DNA of 64,000 nucleotides, taken from contig NC_085137.1 in NCBI RefSeq assembly GCF_035046485.1, forward strand, positions 38,794,566 to 38,858,565, in the 5' to 3' direction. The notes below the pieces were generated by a model. It was not told where the DNA came from, ran no database searches, and was given only the letters and a program-made list of their open reading frames with translations. Made by a program: the position numbers and the translations under genes. Positions 45,720-55,526 of this stretch are shown here, in pieces (position 1 is the first letter of the stretch; every line of letters begins with the position of its first letter). The stretch comes from Aedes albopictus (lineage: Eukaryota; Arthropoda; Insecta; Diptera; Culicidae).

Positions 45720-47148
45720 TGCTCTTTGAATTCTTGCGATTCTTGTCGAAGTTTCTCTATGAGGTTTCTCAGAAGTTCCTCAAATATTCCTCCAGGGATT
45801 GAATCATTAACTGCTGTAGAGATTCATTGAGAATTTTCTCAGGTATTCTTTCAGATTTTTTCCGGGGACTCTTCATTAATCCTTCCAGAGATTATTTCAG
45901 AAATCACTTCAGGATTTATTTTTTGGGGTTTCTCCGGGAATATCTCAAGAAATATTTCATGGAATTACTGCAGTGTTCTACAGATTGCTAGGCATTCCAT
46001 TAGAGATTCTTTGAAAAATTCAAATTCTTTAGAAATATATTTAAGCGATTCCTTAAAGATTTCTTCCACATTTGTATCAAATCTCTGCTGGGTATCCTCC
46101 GAAAATTTCTCTAGCGATTATCTAAGAAAATGTTTCAGGAATTTTTGTTCATTTTGCAAGAAATTATTTTACGAACTCCTCCAGAAGTATTTTAGGCAGT
46201 TCTTCCAGGATTTGCTTCAGAACACCCTCCAAGAATCCCTTTAGTAATTTATTAAGGAATTTATTCAGAAACTCCTCCAATACCTTTATCAGCAGTTTCT
46301 GCTGGGTTTTCTGCAGAAAATATATCAATGATTCCTCCGCAAAAAATTCCGAGGTTTCTTCCATGCATTCCTTAAGAGTGTCCATTAGAAATCTCTTCAG
46401 GACCCTTTTTTCAGAAATTCCTTCCAGTAATTTTTCCTTGAATTCCACCAAAAATTTCTCGTAAAGTTTATCTACGAATTCCTGCAGAGCCATCTCAAGG
46501 AGTTCCTCCTAGTATTCCCCTGAGATTCCTGCAGAAACTCCTGAAACTCCTCCAAAGAAAACTTCAGATATTACTTAAGAGAATTTATGCTCAGGAAATT
46601 TTCAATTTTTTATTGAATTTCCCGGGGTATCAACAGGAATTCTTTTAGAAATATCTTCAGCGAATTCTTGAAAAATTATCTACTGTTTTTCTGTAGGCTT
46701 CTGTAAAATCCGTGAAGGAATATCTGAAAGCATTTTTGGAGGAATCTCTGACGGAATCGCAGTAGATATTTTTGAAAAAAAAAACCGTAGGAACAGTACC
46801 AAAAAGAAACCTTCTAGAAAGATCCTCAGTCATTGGAGGAGCCATTGAAAAAGAATATGAAAGAATCGCTAAAGATTTTTTTAAAATCAGTGGACACATC
46901 CTTAAGCTTCTGAATGAGTCTCTGGAAATATTTCTGGAGGAATTGCTGAAGAAGTTCCAGAAAGAATCCGTGGAGGAACTTCTGAAAGATTTTTTTAGTT
47001 ATTATTTACGTATATTTTGATGTTCGCTAATTCTATACTCTCTTCTGAAAGAATTGTTGGATTTTTTAATTAAATTAAGAAGCAAGTCATTTCTGTATAA
47101 ATCCCTGAAGATAATCTTCATAATCCTGGAGGAATCCTAGAAGATGTT
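45720..47148. repeat. 12-bp array, TTC then GAA, switching near 46665
   Basis: 46170-46500 is the clearest stretch: TTCTTCCAGGAT, TTGCTTCAGAAC, ACCCTCCAAGAA, TCCCTTTAGTAA follow in exact 12-bp register. 46680-47145 is GAA-oriented (GGAATTGCTGAAGAAG, GGAACTTCTGAAAG). A LOA-like tail fragment lies at 46989-47045. The array continues at 48426 after the ORF1-only element. Confidence 0.7.
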
Positions 47149-48425
47149 TTTTTTTTTTTTTTTTTTTCCATTCGTTTATTTGGTTGGCTCAAATGTTTAA
47201 TTAAAAACTCCACAGAGCCGAGTTTCTTAAAGAATAATTGGTTATTCTAGCACAGAATAGCAAATATTAGAAAAAATAATCAATATCGTGATGTACGAGC
47301 GATTTTCTTCTTAGGGCTTGTGCCTGAGCTGGAGCCTGAAGCAGCATATTGGGCCCGCCGTTGATTCGCCTGTGGGTTCTTCATCGCCTCCTGAATCGCT
47401 ATCGCTACCTCTTCTAACGTCTTCAGGCCTTCTTTCCGTCGTTTCTCCTTTTCGGCATCGCTGCTTGTCTCGATGCCGACTGGTTGTACCACTTCCTCTT
47501 CCAGTATCTCCGTTGGTAAATCTTCATAATCTTCATCTTCTTCCAGTACTTCAACCACTTCGCTCTCCGACGTTGTCCGCTCTGTCGATGCAGTTGCCAA
47601 ACCAGAAACGATCCCAGCATATGAAGGGCTCCCTAAAGCTTCCGAATGTTTCTTCTCCTGACGGGTTTTCCGTTGGGGACAAGATTCCCGTCGATGTCCC
47701 ATTCCTTGGCAATGGAAGCACGTGTCTCTTAGTCCCTCGTAGAATATGTTACCTTTACGTCCGGCGACAACTATCGTTGATGGTATGCTTGTTTTTACGT
47801 CCATGTACACCCCCCGCACTCCGGTGTACATGTGATCGAGGCCCAAGTTTGCGGGGAACTTTTCACGTACCGTATATTCAATTTTGCCATAGTCTCCGAG
47901 TACCTTCGACAGTTTTGCATCATCCAGCTCTGGTGGTAGGTCGAACACACGGACGTATCTCATGTTGGCACCCGCGATTGTCATACGCACCTCTATTTTC
48001 TTTCCACTTCCATACACAAATTGGCGTGGTTGCATATTCTTCTTCAATGACTCGACCATAGCCTCTTCCGACGTGAATTTGATAAACAACGACCTATCTT
48101 CCGCTGTTTTGTACGTTGTCTCAATATGCAATAAATCAGTGTCCAACGTTTTCAAGAAGGCGGCTATTTCAACCCATGACGGTCGGGGGCTGCCTGCGGG
48201 GAAGCGAAACTGGACAGTATTAACAGCCATTTCACTCATATCGATGAGCTGCTGTTTCTACAGCAAAGAATACCACCGATAACACAATTGTGACCGGCCG
48301 GGACCGAGAATCAAGGCGCGCTTGTTAAATAGGTAACAAAGCAGCGCAAGAGACGATAAAAAAACCGAGCTACAAAGAGCACATTTGCCTACGTCTATTC
48401 CGGGCGACGGTAGCGGTAGAACTGG
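47149..48425 (-). mobile_element. ORF1-only retroposed element with 13-bp duplication
   Basis: CCTAGAAGATGTT is duplicated exactly at 47136-47148 and 48426-48438, both within one 12-bp array. On the minus strand the element has a 5' leader of about 186 bp (GC-moderate, start near GCCAGTTCTACCGCTACC), a single intact ORF (48239-47280), a short 3' untranslated region with AAATAAACGAATGG, and about 20 A. There is no endonuclease, RT or RNase H. It therefore looks like a non-autonomous LINE derivative keeping only ORF1, analogous in layout to mammalian HAL1, or a processed copy of an ORF1 transcript. Confidence 0.85.
47280..48239 (-). CDS. Gag-like ORF1 protein with CCHC zinc knuckle
   Basis: The 319-codon ORF has no internal stop. 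The start MSEMAVNTVQFRFPAG has a second Met at residue 4. Residues about 8-100 and 95-165 have the look of two RNA-recognition-like folds (VRVFDLPPELDDAKLSKVLG). A single knuckle CFHCQGMGHRRESC (CX2CX4HX4C) lies near residue 180. The C-terminal third is low-complexity, with an acidic stretch (EVVEVLEEDEDYEDLPTEIL) and a basic tail (SPKKKIARTSRY) that could be a nuclear signal. The expected role is RNA binding in a retrotransposition particle. The intact frame argues for recent insertion or selection. The clade of origin is uncertain. Confidence 0.8.
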   Translation of the reverse strand: MSEMAVNTVQFRFPAGSPRPSWVEIAAFLKTLDTDLLHIETTYKTAEDRSLFIKFTSEEAMVESLKKNMQPRQFVYGSGKKIEVRMTIAGANMRYVRVFDLPPELDDAKLSKVLGDYGKIEYTVREKFPANLGLDHMYTGVRGVYMDVKTSIPSTIVVAGRKGNIFYEGLRDTCFHCQGMGHRRESCPQRKTRQEKKHSEALGSPSYAGIVSGLATASTERTTSESEVVEVLEEDEDYEDLPTEILEEEVVQPVGIETSSDAEKEKRRKEGLKTLEEVAIAIQEAMKNPQANQRRAQYAASGSSSGTSPKKKIARTSRY

Positions 48426-48800
48426 CCTAGAAGATGTTGCTGAAGAAATTCCTTGAGTAATACCTGCAAAAACTGAAAGAATTTCTGGAAAATGTCAAGA
48501 GAAACACTGAAAATTCTGTAAAGTATAATGGAAAAACCTTATAAGAAATTTCCAAAGGAAATTCTGTTCTAGGGAAGATCTCTACAGAAAGGTCCAAAGG
48601 CATCTTTGAAAGAAATCCAGGAAGAATATTCGAGAAAATACATCGAGAAATACCCGAAGCAACTCCTGAAGGAATCTCTGTATGAATTTCTGCAGGAATC
48701 TCTGGTGGATTACCTGCTTGCCTGCTTGGAGTTGTGGAGAAATCCATTAATGAATTTTTGAAGGAACCGATGGAGAAATGCCTGAAAGAATCCTGCTATT
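48426..48800 (-). repeat. 12-bp array, GAA orientation, continuing from 47148
   Basis: Units such as GGAAATTCTGTT, GAAATCCAGGAA and GGAATCTCTGTA are recognisable, interrupted only by the ORF1 element. Confidence 0.6.
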
Positions 48801-49351
48801 TCTGAATGGGAAACGTCTACGCTTAACGTCACACTTTGAGGAGGGAGGGAAGATCAGCAAAGTGTGACCATCTATACCCAAATGTTACAGATTCCATACA
48901 AAAACTTATCCATAGGGGGGACGCGGGGTTGAAAATGAACAATTTTTGCGTGGGGCATTTTATGGACTTTTTTAACAATAATGGAGCAATATTAGAAGGA
49001 TCTATAGAAAGTTCTCTACAGAAATTCTTCGGAAAATTTATAAAGGAAACTCAGGAGAAATTTTTAAAGAAATCTCTTGAAGAATTTATAAATGGAGCTT
49101 GAGGGATGTTTCCTAACAAATCACGGAACCTGAACAAATAATTCTAGAGGTTCCTTTTAGAAATTCGGTGGATTTCTGTGGCATTTTTATTTCTACATTT
49201 TTTTTGTTTCAATATCATATAGAAATGCAAATGCTTTTCGAACATTCTACCAAAAAAAATTCAGATATCTCTAAGGATTTATTCAGATATCTTCCAGGAG
49301 ATTCTTTCAAGGACTGGTTTCGTATTTTATACAGCAGTTTCAATAAGAATT
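48801..49351. repeat. Short hairpin, then 12-bp array pieces
   Basis: GTCACACTTTG (about 48830) pairs with CAAAGTGTGAC (about 48858). 48960-49120 is GAA-oriented array; 49140-49340 is TTC-oriented. Confidence 0.45.
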
Positions 49352-49573
49352 TTTTTTTTTTTTTTTTTTTAAAGACAAGGACACGTTCAATGCTTCCAGT
49401 GAGCTTTTCGCTCTTTGAAGGAAACCCGACACTAGACAACGGACTAGCATGCAACGCCCAGTGGCACAGCCGAAAACTTTTCCTGACAGCTGTGGCGGGA
49501 ATCGAACCCGCGCTCCTCAGCACGATGCGACTAAGAGCTTGGTGACCCTAGCCACACGACCTCGGAGCCGCAC
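49352..49573 (-). mobile_element. Near full-length tRNA-derived SINE, Feilai-like
   Basis: On the minus strand: tRNA-like head with A-box-like TGGCTAGGGTC, B box GGTTCGATTCCC, then the conserved body also present at 2434-2632, then a poly(A) tail of about 20. AGAATT flanks both sides (49346-49351, 49574-49579) as a minimal target duplication. The many small ORFs on both strands here are not genes. Confidence 0.8.
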
Positions 49574-49800
49574 AGAATTATTGATAACGGAATCGAGATT
49601 TTTCTTTGAAGATTGTTTCAGTAACGCTGCTAGGAATCTCCTTGTAATGCTCACGTTAATTTCTTTAGAAATGCTATTAGGAATTTCTTCGTCAATTGTT
49701 TTTTTTTTCAATTTTAAAGCGATTCTTTTATATAACAGGACAACACTTGCTTGTCAAAACACAGTCATTCAGTAGGTCTCAAATAATGTGTGACTTCCAC
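49574..49800 (+). repeat. 12-bp array piece and transition to unique sequence
   Basis: 49600-49700 carries TTC-type units; beyond about 49740 the sequence becomes non-repetitive intron next to the CenG1A donor. Confidence 0.4.
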
Positions 49801-49857
49801 CTGAGTTCAGGCATAAGTGGAGGAACTTAAACTTCCCCCGACATCAACAACTCTCAC

Positions 49858-50128
49858 CTTCAATGCATACGACGTGGTCGCGTATCTGCGCCGCCACCTG
49901 CCCATCGTCCAGCAGGTCGATCAGATGGTAGATGGCATAGATCGACGGGTGGACGCTCTCGAAGCGCTGAATCTCCTGCCGAATGGCCAGCGAGTTGTTA
50001 AACAGAGACTGCAAATGCGCCCGGGAGCTATTGGTGCCCGCCGCACCGGCACCACTACCTACTGGGGCTCCTGGACCTCCAATTCCACTGGGACCGCCGC
50101 CACCGCTGCTGCTAGTGTTGTTGTTCAT
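49858..50128 (-). CDS. CenG1A: First coding exon of CenG1A/AGAP-type ArfGAP
   Basis: From ATG at 50128 the exon encodes 90 residues, [18 protein letters not shown].. then [20 protein letters not shown] and [10 protein letters not shown], followed by donor GAAG|GTGAGAG in phase 1. The FESVHP.IYAIYDLI..IREHV.IE segment is the conserved N-terminus of centaurin-gamma/AGAP proteins, just before their Ras-like GTPase domain; they also contain PH, ArfGAP and ankyrin modules and act at membranes. The start context CAAAATG is the insect consensus. An upstream in-frame GTG extension (to 50245) lacks ATG and is untranslated sequence. The Gly/Ser/Asn-rich leader is low-complexity. The GTPase exon was not found leftwards. 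Confidence 0.85.
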
Positions 50129-51645
50129 TTTGCTGGCTGACCGACTGGATTTCACTCGTTTTTCTTTTCTCTTCTTCGATACGCTCTTTGTTTGGTTTTC
50201 TTGTGCACCTTCTTCTATACTTCTTGGGGCTTTGCAGCTCCACACACCAACTTAAACGCAGAAATCGACAATAAATCAAAGGCGAATTTTTTTCGTTTCT
50301 TCACTTAGGCACTGTCACTTATCTCCCGCACGAACAGCATGTGATTTCCTGATTAACTCATTTAAAATTTTCGCAGCACACGCTTCTTTAACTCCACACT
50401 TCACATCGCGCGCGATCTTTTTAAATGCCGCTTTGCTGTCTTCCTTATCACGCGTTGCACAATCTCAATCCACGCGATGTCGACGGCTAGGCGTATTCGA
50501 TTCCATGTGATAAGCGATTATCAAAAACAATAACAACGCACGACCCGCACAAGCCGCATTCCGATAGATGCATTACACAATCCTGGGGAATTCTTCGTAG
50601 TGTTGCACCGAGATCAAACCTTGCACTAATTCACCAGAAGGATTCTTTTCCTTGCAGCAGCTCTCCAACTTGTGGGCTTTCTTCACGAACTGACCTCAAA
50701 ACACTCGCCTTCTTCCCGCAGGAAGACAACGTCATGATCCAAAGCAAAAGCGAAAACGGCACTGCTCCACTCAGCGGCGCAATCCAGCACGCTCTCCTCG
50801 AACTCGCCTCAACTCAACCTCAACCTCAACCACCCGCCAAGACAACAACAACGATGTAACTTGGCTCCTCCGTCTTGCTTCTCACTCGCACTCACTCAAT
50901 CTTCTTCACCTGTATGTAGTAGGTACTCTCGCTTGTTTCGCTTGCTCTTCTTTACCGCACCACAATCCACACTCCTTCAACACTTATATTCTTCGTTCTT
51001 CCTCGCAAGAACAGCCCGCAACAGCATCCACTCACTGTGCCATTGAATATTCTTCCAAAATCAATGCCTGCATGCACTACACTCGCTCAGCACCCCGCGA
51101 AATGGGAGCACTCTAATCTGCACCTTTCACCCCAGGATGAGAACCCCGCACCGACGACGACGTAATGAAATCGATCAATGAATCAAATTCATCTCCTCAA
51201 TGATGATGCACCCACCAGTAGTAACCATTCAAAGATTCTCGACAACGACGTCGCGAACGATTACGACGACGACACACACGGAACTTATCATTCACTGAAT
51301 TTCTCCAGCAGTGATGTTTCCTTTTTCTAGCAAAGAGAAAACTGCATCAAAAACATCAACACTTCTTCGCATGCACGGCTGATAGATACCTAGCACTCAG
51401 CTTGTAGCACAGTGTGAAACACTGAAAGATAGAAAGACCCCGTCGCCGACGACGAAAATCGCGATACGCTTCCGAAGCGAGCACCAACTCAACTGAACGG
51501 ACTTTCCGATTCTGATCCGTTCTTCGATGAGTACTGTGCTTGTGGGTGAATTGATTGTGTTCGTTTCACTTTGGGCCGTGTTGTGTTCGTTCAGAAATCA
51601 GCAGCGAAAGCCGAAGTGTGATGAGCAGTGATGCCAAATTAATTT
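50129..51645 (-). promoter_or_regulatory. CenG1A 5' untranslated region and probable promoter
   Basis: This 1.5-kb block upstream of the ATG is non-repetitive and GC-rich relative to the window, with CG-rich stretches at 51180-51300 and 51420-51500. On the minus strand an initiator-like TTCAGTT lies with its A at 51494, about 1.37 kb from the ATG; no TATA box is evident at the right distance. The exact start site and any untranslated intron cannot be fixed. Confidence 0.5.
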
Positions 51646-51654
51646 CATGAGAAT

Positions 51655-51790
51655 TTGAGATTTTGATATGGTTCTTCTGCACACTGCCGAAGTTCGTCCT
51701 TAGCATGCATCGATCGAAAACTCTGAGTGCTTCCAGGTCCTCCTCGAGTATGGTACACGTCTCGTGTCCGTAGTGGACTCATTCTAGCAT
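51655..51790 (-). pseudogene. LINE polyprotein fragment
   Basis: The minus strand reads VHYGHETCTILEEDLEALRV followed by FDRCMLRTNFGSVQ, matching the ..LYGxETWTL..ALxVFERKxLRxIFG.. region after the RT of RTE/CR1-like non-LTR polyproteins. Only about 45 codons survive. Confidence 0.55.
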
Positions 51791-51867
51791 GTTCTTCATA
51801 GATTACTCCATATTATAAGAAGTTTTCAAGAATGTTAACGGATTATCTTTCAGGAACCTGGCTGTTC

Positions 51868-52592
51868 GAGCCCGTATGAAGTTGATCGATCATCATCATC
51901 AACTTCTTTTCTCGATCAGCCTAGATAGCTGTGTAGTGTCGGTAGCGGTTGTCTCAATTGGCTAAGAATAACACTACGGATGGCCTGATCCAGTGGAAAG
52001 AGTCCACTAAACAGGTGACCCCTAATTCATGGTGTGATGCGGCTTTATGTTTACCGTGCCTAGGAATGAATAGCTAGGGGGGTCTAATAAAAACCTAACC
52101 GCAAACGGAGCCTGTGGAGTACCAGGGCGCCCTCCACAGTATGTTGCCCTTACTGCGCTAACCGGAGCAATGGTGCAGTGGATCTTGTGTTTCTCCGAGC
52201 GAGATGATCAGCTGCCCTTCTTTAGTCTCACTTGGGGCTAAATAAGGGCGGTATTATGAAGATGTTGTTAATTAGTTTAAATTTTCACCTATATGGTTTC
52301 GCATTATGCGATTTACACAGTGTATTATGTGATATACATAATACTGTGAAACGCCTTTGGCGTTTTCCAATCGATACCGATCTGGTTTTGTTGCTGCTGT
52401 TCTTTGTTGTGCTGTTGTTGCGAAGAGTTTAATCTTGCCTAGTTTGGGTAGTGGCTACGGTTAGGATAGCTCAGATCAATCTTCAGCATAAAAGAACAGC
52501 AACAATCAATCTTTGCAGACTTATGCAAAATGGATCAGCCCAAGTGGCCTTGGTCCAAGAACCTTACTTCCGTAAGGGGAATTTCCATAAAC
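51868..52592 (+). mobile_element. 5' end of a second LOA (Lian-like) copy
   Basis: It matches the 5' untranslated region and start of the main ORF of the copy at 14513-20470, in the opposite orientation. The endonuclease frame begins at a GTG (52451) reading ATVRIAQINLQHKRTATINL and breaks off after EPYFRKGNFH at 52592. Everything downstream is missing, the reverse of ordinary LINE 5' truncation. Confidence 0.85.
52256..52432 (+). CDS. Leader ORF of second LOA copy
   Basis: It starts MKMLLISLNFHLYGFALC, like the ORF at 19631-19437, then diverges and ends before the main ORF with a hydrophobic stretch (LVLLLLFFVVLLL). Shared start and hydrophobicity are the only support for translation. Confidence 0.3.
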   Translation: MKMLLISLNFHLYGFALCDLHSVLCDIHNTVKRLWRFPIDTDLVLLLLFFVVLLLRRV

Positions 52593-52953
52593 ACAGCAAG
52601 AACTGTTGAACTTATTTTCAGTTTTATAATGTTCTTGTAGTTATCTTCAATCATCCGTTCTTGATCAAGAGCAACTGTTCTCGCATGAGAACAGTTTGGT
52701 ACATGAAAAATACAAGAAAAAACTCAAGCATCAGATTTTGATTCTCATCGTTCCATTATTGCTGCCGGAAACCCAACCGCGACGCGGTGCAGTGCCAAGT
52801 TCCTCCGAATGCAGCATCCGAAATGAGGTGGGTTTGGTCATCCAGGACGTCGATTTCCGTGCAATCGGGGTTCCAATTATTGATCTTCAAAATCAACATC
52901 TACTTACCTGTTGGAAGTGCTGACCGGAGGAATGAGGCACTGCACCGCATTAA
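52593..52953. other. Unassigned sequence
   Basis: Short palindromic GTTCTCGCATGAGAAC at 52677-52692. A donor-like CAACAG|GTAAGTAG on the minus strand near 52911 has no supported exon. Confidence 0.3.
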
Positions 52954-53125
52954 CACGCTAACGCCGCTCAGCACTAAAGTGCATAATTTCCAGACTACAC
53001 CAAAAATATGTAACCCTTGCACATTCACAAAATCAGCTCCGGTGTTCGCAAAATCGTTAAATTCGCAAAAAATTGTGTACAGCAATTTAGCTAGGTTTAC
53101 TAGTGACCTTGGAAAACAAAAAATG
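52954..53125. mobile_element. Truncated copy of the CCGCTCAGCAC foldback MITE
   Basis: It matches the reverse strand of 19995-20164 from CACGCTAACGCCGCTCAGC onward for about 170 bp, then ends without the second inverted repeat. Confidence 0.7.
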
Positions 53126-53389
53126 AGTTGAGTTGATGTCGTTTTGCAGAGCAATTTGGTTTATGCATGGTTTTAAAGAACAGGTGTTGAAGAATACTTC
53201 AAACGCATTATAAATTTAATTTTGTTACTTGGGTCTCCCCGCATAAACGATAACCATAAGATTTGCTTAACCACCCATTCGGGATACAGTTCGAACAGTA
53301 TGCGGTATTGTTGAAACGTCTATATTACGGTCCGTTTATTGTGTAGGTTTATTAGGGTCGTTATTGATATTTGCGGGAATCTCATACCT

Positions 53390-53540
53390 TAGTATTTATA
53401 TACGTCGGCTGCGCACCACGTCTTCTTTTACCGGTCGAATGGCTCTCGAGAACCATTTTAGTCGGAGATGACTTGACCCGCCCACCATAGCCTCCCGATT
53501 TTTGCGGTACGGACGATGGTTGGGTCTCTCAGCAGCTGAT
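53390..53540 (-). pseudogene. LINE polyprotein fragment
   Basis: The minus strand reads NHELHQLLRDPTIVRTAKIG then RLWWAGQV, the typical ELH.LL..P.IV..IK..RLRWAGHV segment near the C-terminus of RTE/CR1-like polyproteins, with a GTGKRRRGAQ-like remnant downstream. It is homologous in kind to 51655-51790 and 19633-19793. Confidence 0.6.
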
Positions 53541-54214
53541 GCAGTTCATGGTTCAATCTCTAAGTGAAAACTAGTATCGCCGAGAGCCGAGTGGGAGTCA
53601 GAAAAGGTCAGTTTTACCGTTAAAAAGTTTGTTAATGAACTCCTTTCAAAATTTAAACTTTTTTCAATTTGGTTAACTCAATTGAGACGCTGTCTCTTTT
53701 CGATTCCAGACATCTTACAAATATAAAGAAGAAGACAACAAAGAACTTTATATTATACAAACACATACGATCAATAATACAAGGGGTGGCCAAAATGAGT
53801 GGGATAGGCAACATTTTTCTCCAACAAAGAAAATCAACATGCTCTGTAACCTCTCATAGAGTGCATCAAAAAATCGCAAATTTTGACTGTTTATTTACCT
53901 ATAATATGTGCATCATTGGTACAAATTTGGACTCGATTGATCTTTTTTTCGCGAAGTTAGAACCGTTCGGGTAAAACACTATTATTAAGACAACTAATTT
54001 TTGACCTGTCATATCTCGGGAACCAGTGAACCAGTGAATTAAACGAAATTTTGATCGTTTATCAACAATAAATTGATACTTAATACGGCGTTATAAAATG
54101 TAATATTTCCTCACGGCGAATAAAGTTATACCGGGTTTTTACTCATATAGAGGAAAATAAGTCTAATTTACAATACCACACAAAGATTACTAAATGTATT
54201 TGTTTACGCATATT

Positions 54215-54683
54215 TGTAGTCAGAAACGATAAGCTCGGATTATATTAACCAGACTGTAATGCATCCGTAACGCATTTGTACTCAAATGAGTTGCACTCAC
54301 GATCTCATAGTGCTTGTAGCATTTCCCCGCTAAATACGACCACAATGTAGAATCATCTTCTAGTAAAAGGTGATCGACCTTACCATAATAGTCTTTAGTA
54401 ATCATCTGTAGACAATTAGCCATTACTAATCATTATCCAGTGTTATCCTATATAAAACATTATCGTACTCCAGTCCAGTTATTAACAATATAACCGTTTA
54501 TCAGTATAATCGTTTAGTAGTTAACCAGTTTTTTTGTATAGTGTCCGGTACCAGTCCGTCGGAAATATTCAGTGAAGCTAAGTTCCAATAAATACAGTCG
54601 TTATTATAGAAGAATAAGTGTATCCGTTTTATCGTCGAATAAATGTTGTTATCGTTCAGAACATTATCGGAATCTGTCGGACA
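54215..54683 (+). mobile_element. Possible solo-LTR-like segment
   Basis: The segment starts TG and ends CA. It has TATA box CTATATAAAAC at 54448-54458, an initiator-like TCCAGTT about 27 bp on, and two AATAAA signals (54587, 54636). These are LTR features. No 5-bp target duplication is visible, so the limits are tentative. Confidence 0.35.
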
Positions 54684-54988
54684 ATGAACGATCATAATCG
54701 CGGTGATAATGAGCACTGATATGAAAATGTGACCCGATTTTGTCAGCCCCATTTTGCGACAAACTTTTTGCTCTCATTATCTTACGATCACAATTTAAGC
54801 TATTTATTAATATTTATCATCAAACTACAGCTGAGATGCAAAACATAGAGGAATAAAAAGTTTGAAAAACTGATTAAGTTAGTGAAGAGAGCAAAAAATG
54901 TGTTCCGAAAAGGGGCTGACAAAATCGGGTCACATTTTCATATCAGTGCTCATTATCACCGCGATTATGATCGTTCAGTGTCCGACAG
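54674..54988. repeat. 315-bp palindrome with 77-bp arms
   Basis: The left arm 54674-54750 is repeated inverted at 54912-54988 with a single mismatch. It includes GACCCGATTTTGTCAGCCCC at the inner end, the motif seen alone at 6884. The spacer is 161 bp. Arm identity indicates a recent origin or correction. Confidence 0.8.
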
Positions 54989-55526
54989 TTCCGACTCCTA
55001 CCACAGACGCTCTTATGTGCGAAAACAGTGTTCTTCCTGAATTCTGAATAGGCTCAAACATATCTGATTAGAGATAACTTGAGAACAGAAGTGGAAAATC
55101 TTTGGATATCAACACTAAAATTTATTGACATTGATGTAAAAAAAAATACAGTTTTTCGAGAAAAATCCAAAAAGCATCAATCCATGACAACTTTTTTCAA
55201 CGTTTATGCACCAATGTTTTAATAATTTGTGAAGCATTTATATATTGTTAGTGTACGTTCAAATGTTCATTCAATTTGGTTTTGGAAGCCAGAGATATGA
55301 CAGCTCAAAAATAAGTTGTCTGAAAAATAGTCATTTACTCGAACGATTCTAACTTTGCAAAATATTAATCAATCGAGCCCAAATTTGTACTAATGATGCA
55401 CATATAATAGGTTGGCAAACAGTCAAAATTTGAGATTTTTTGAAGCACTCTATGAAAAGTTATAGCATGTTGAACTTTTTTCGCGAGAGAAAAAAAAACT
55501 GCCAAACATTTTGGCCACCCCCTGTA

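Larger units (their letters stand above)
53780..55524. mobile_element. 1.75-kb TA-flanked element with about 240-bp inverted ends
   Basis: The left CAAGGGGTGGCCAAAATG and right end CATTTTGGCCACCCCCTG are inverted; homology continues inward through GGGATAGGCAAC-like, CAACATGCT, TTTTGACTGTTT, TATGTGCATCATTGGTAC and CAAATTTGG for about 240 bp. TA flanks both ends (53778-53779, 55525-55526), suggesting a Tc1/mariner-type mover. The interior has an LTR-like segment and a palindrome (54674-54988), both probably later insertions. Confidence 0.7.

Noticed and set aside
46164..46493. 109-codon minus-strand ORF rich in Glu/Lys/Leu, like a coiled coil
   Set aside because: The pattern is the direct translation of the 12-bp repeat; frames on other strands are also open.
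47318..48061. 247-codon plus-strand ORF
   Set aside because: It is antisense to the intact zinc-knuckle ORF and has no recognisable motif.
50129..50245. N-terminal extension of the CenG1A exon
   Set aside because: The extension begins at GTG, has no ATG, is Lys/Arg/Ser-rich without conservation, and the downstream ATG has an ideal insect context.
52900..52953. Exon ending at CAACAG|GTAAGTAG on the minus strand
   Set aside because: Only a donor is seen; the upstream sequence is a MITE and there is no coding or conservation support.
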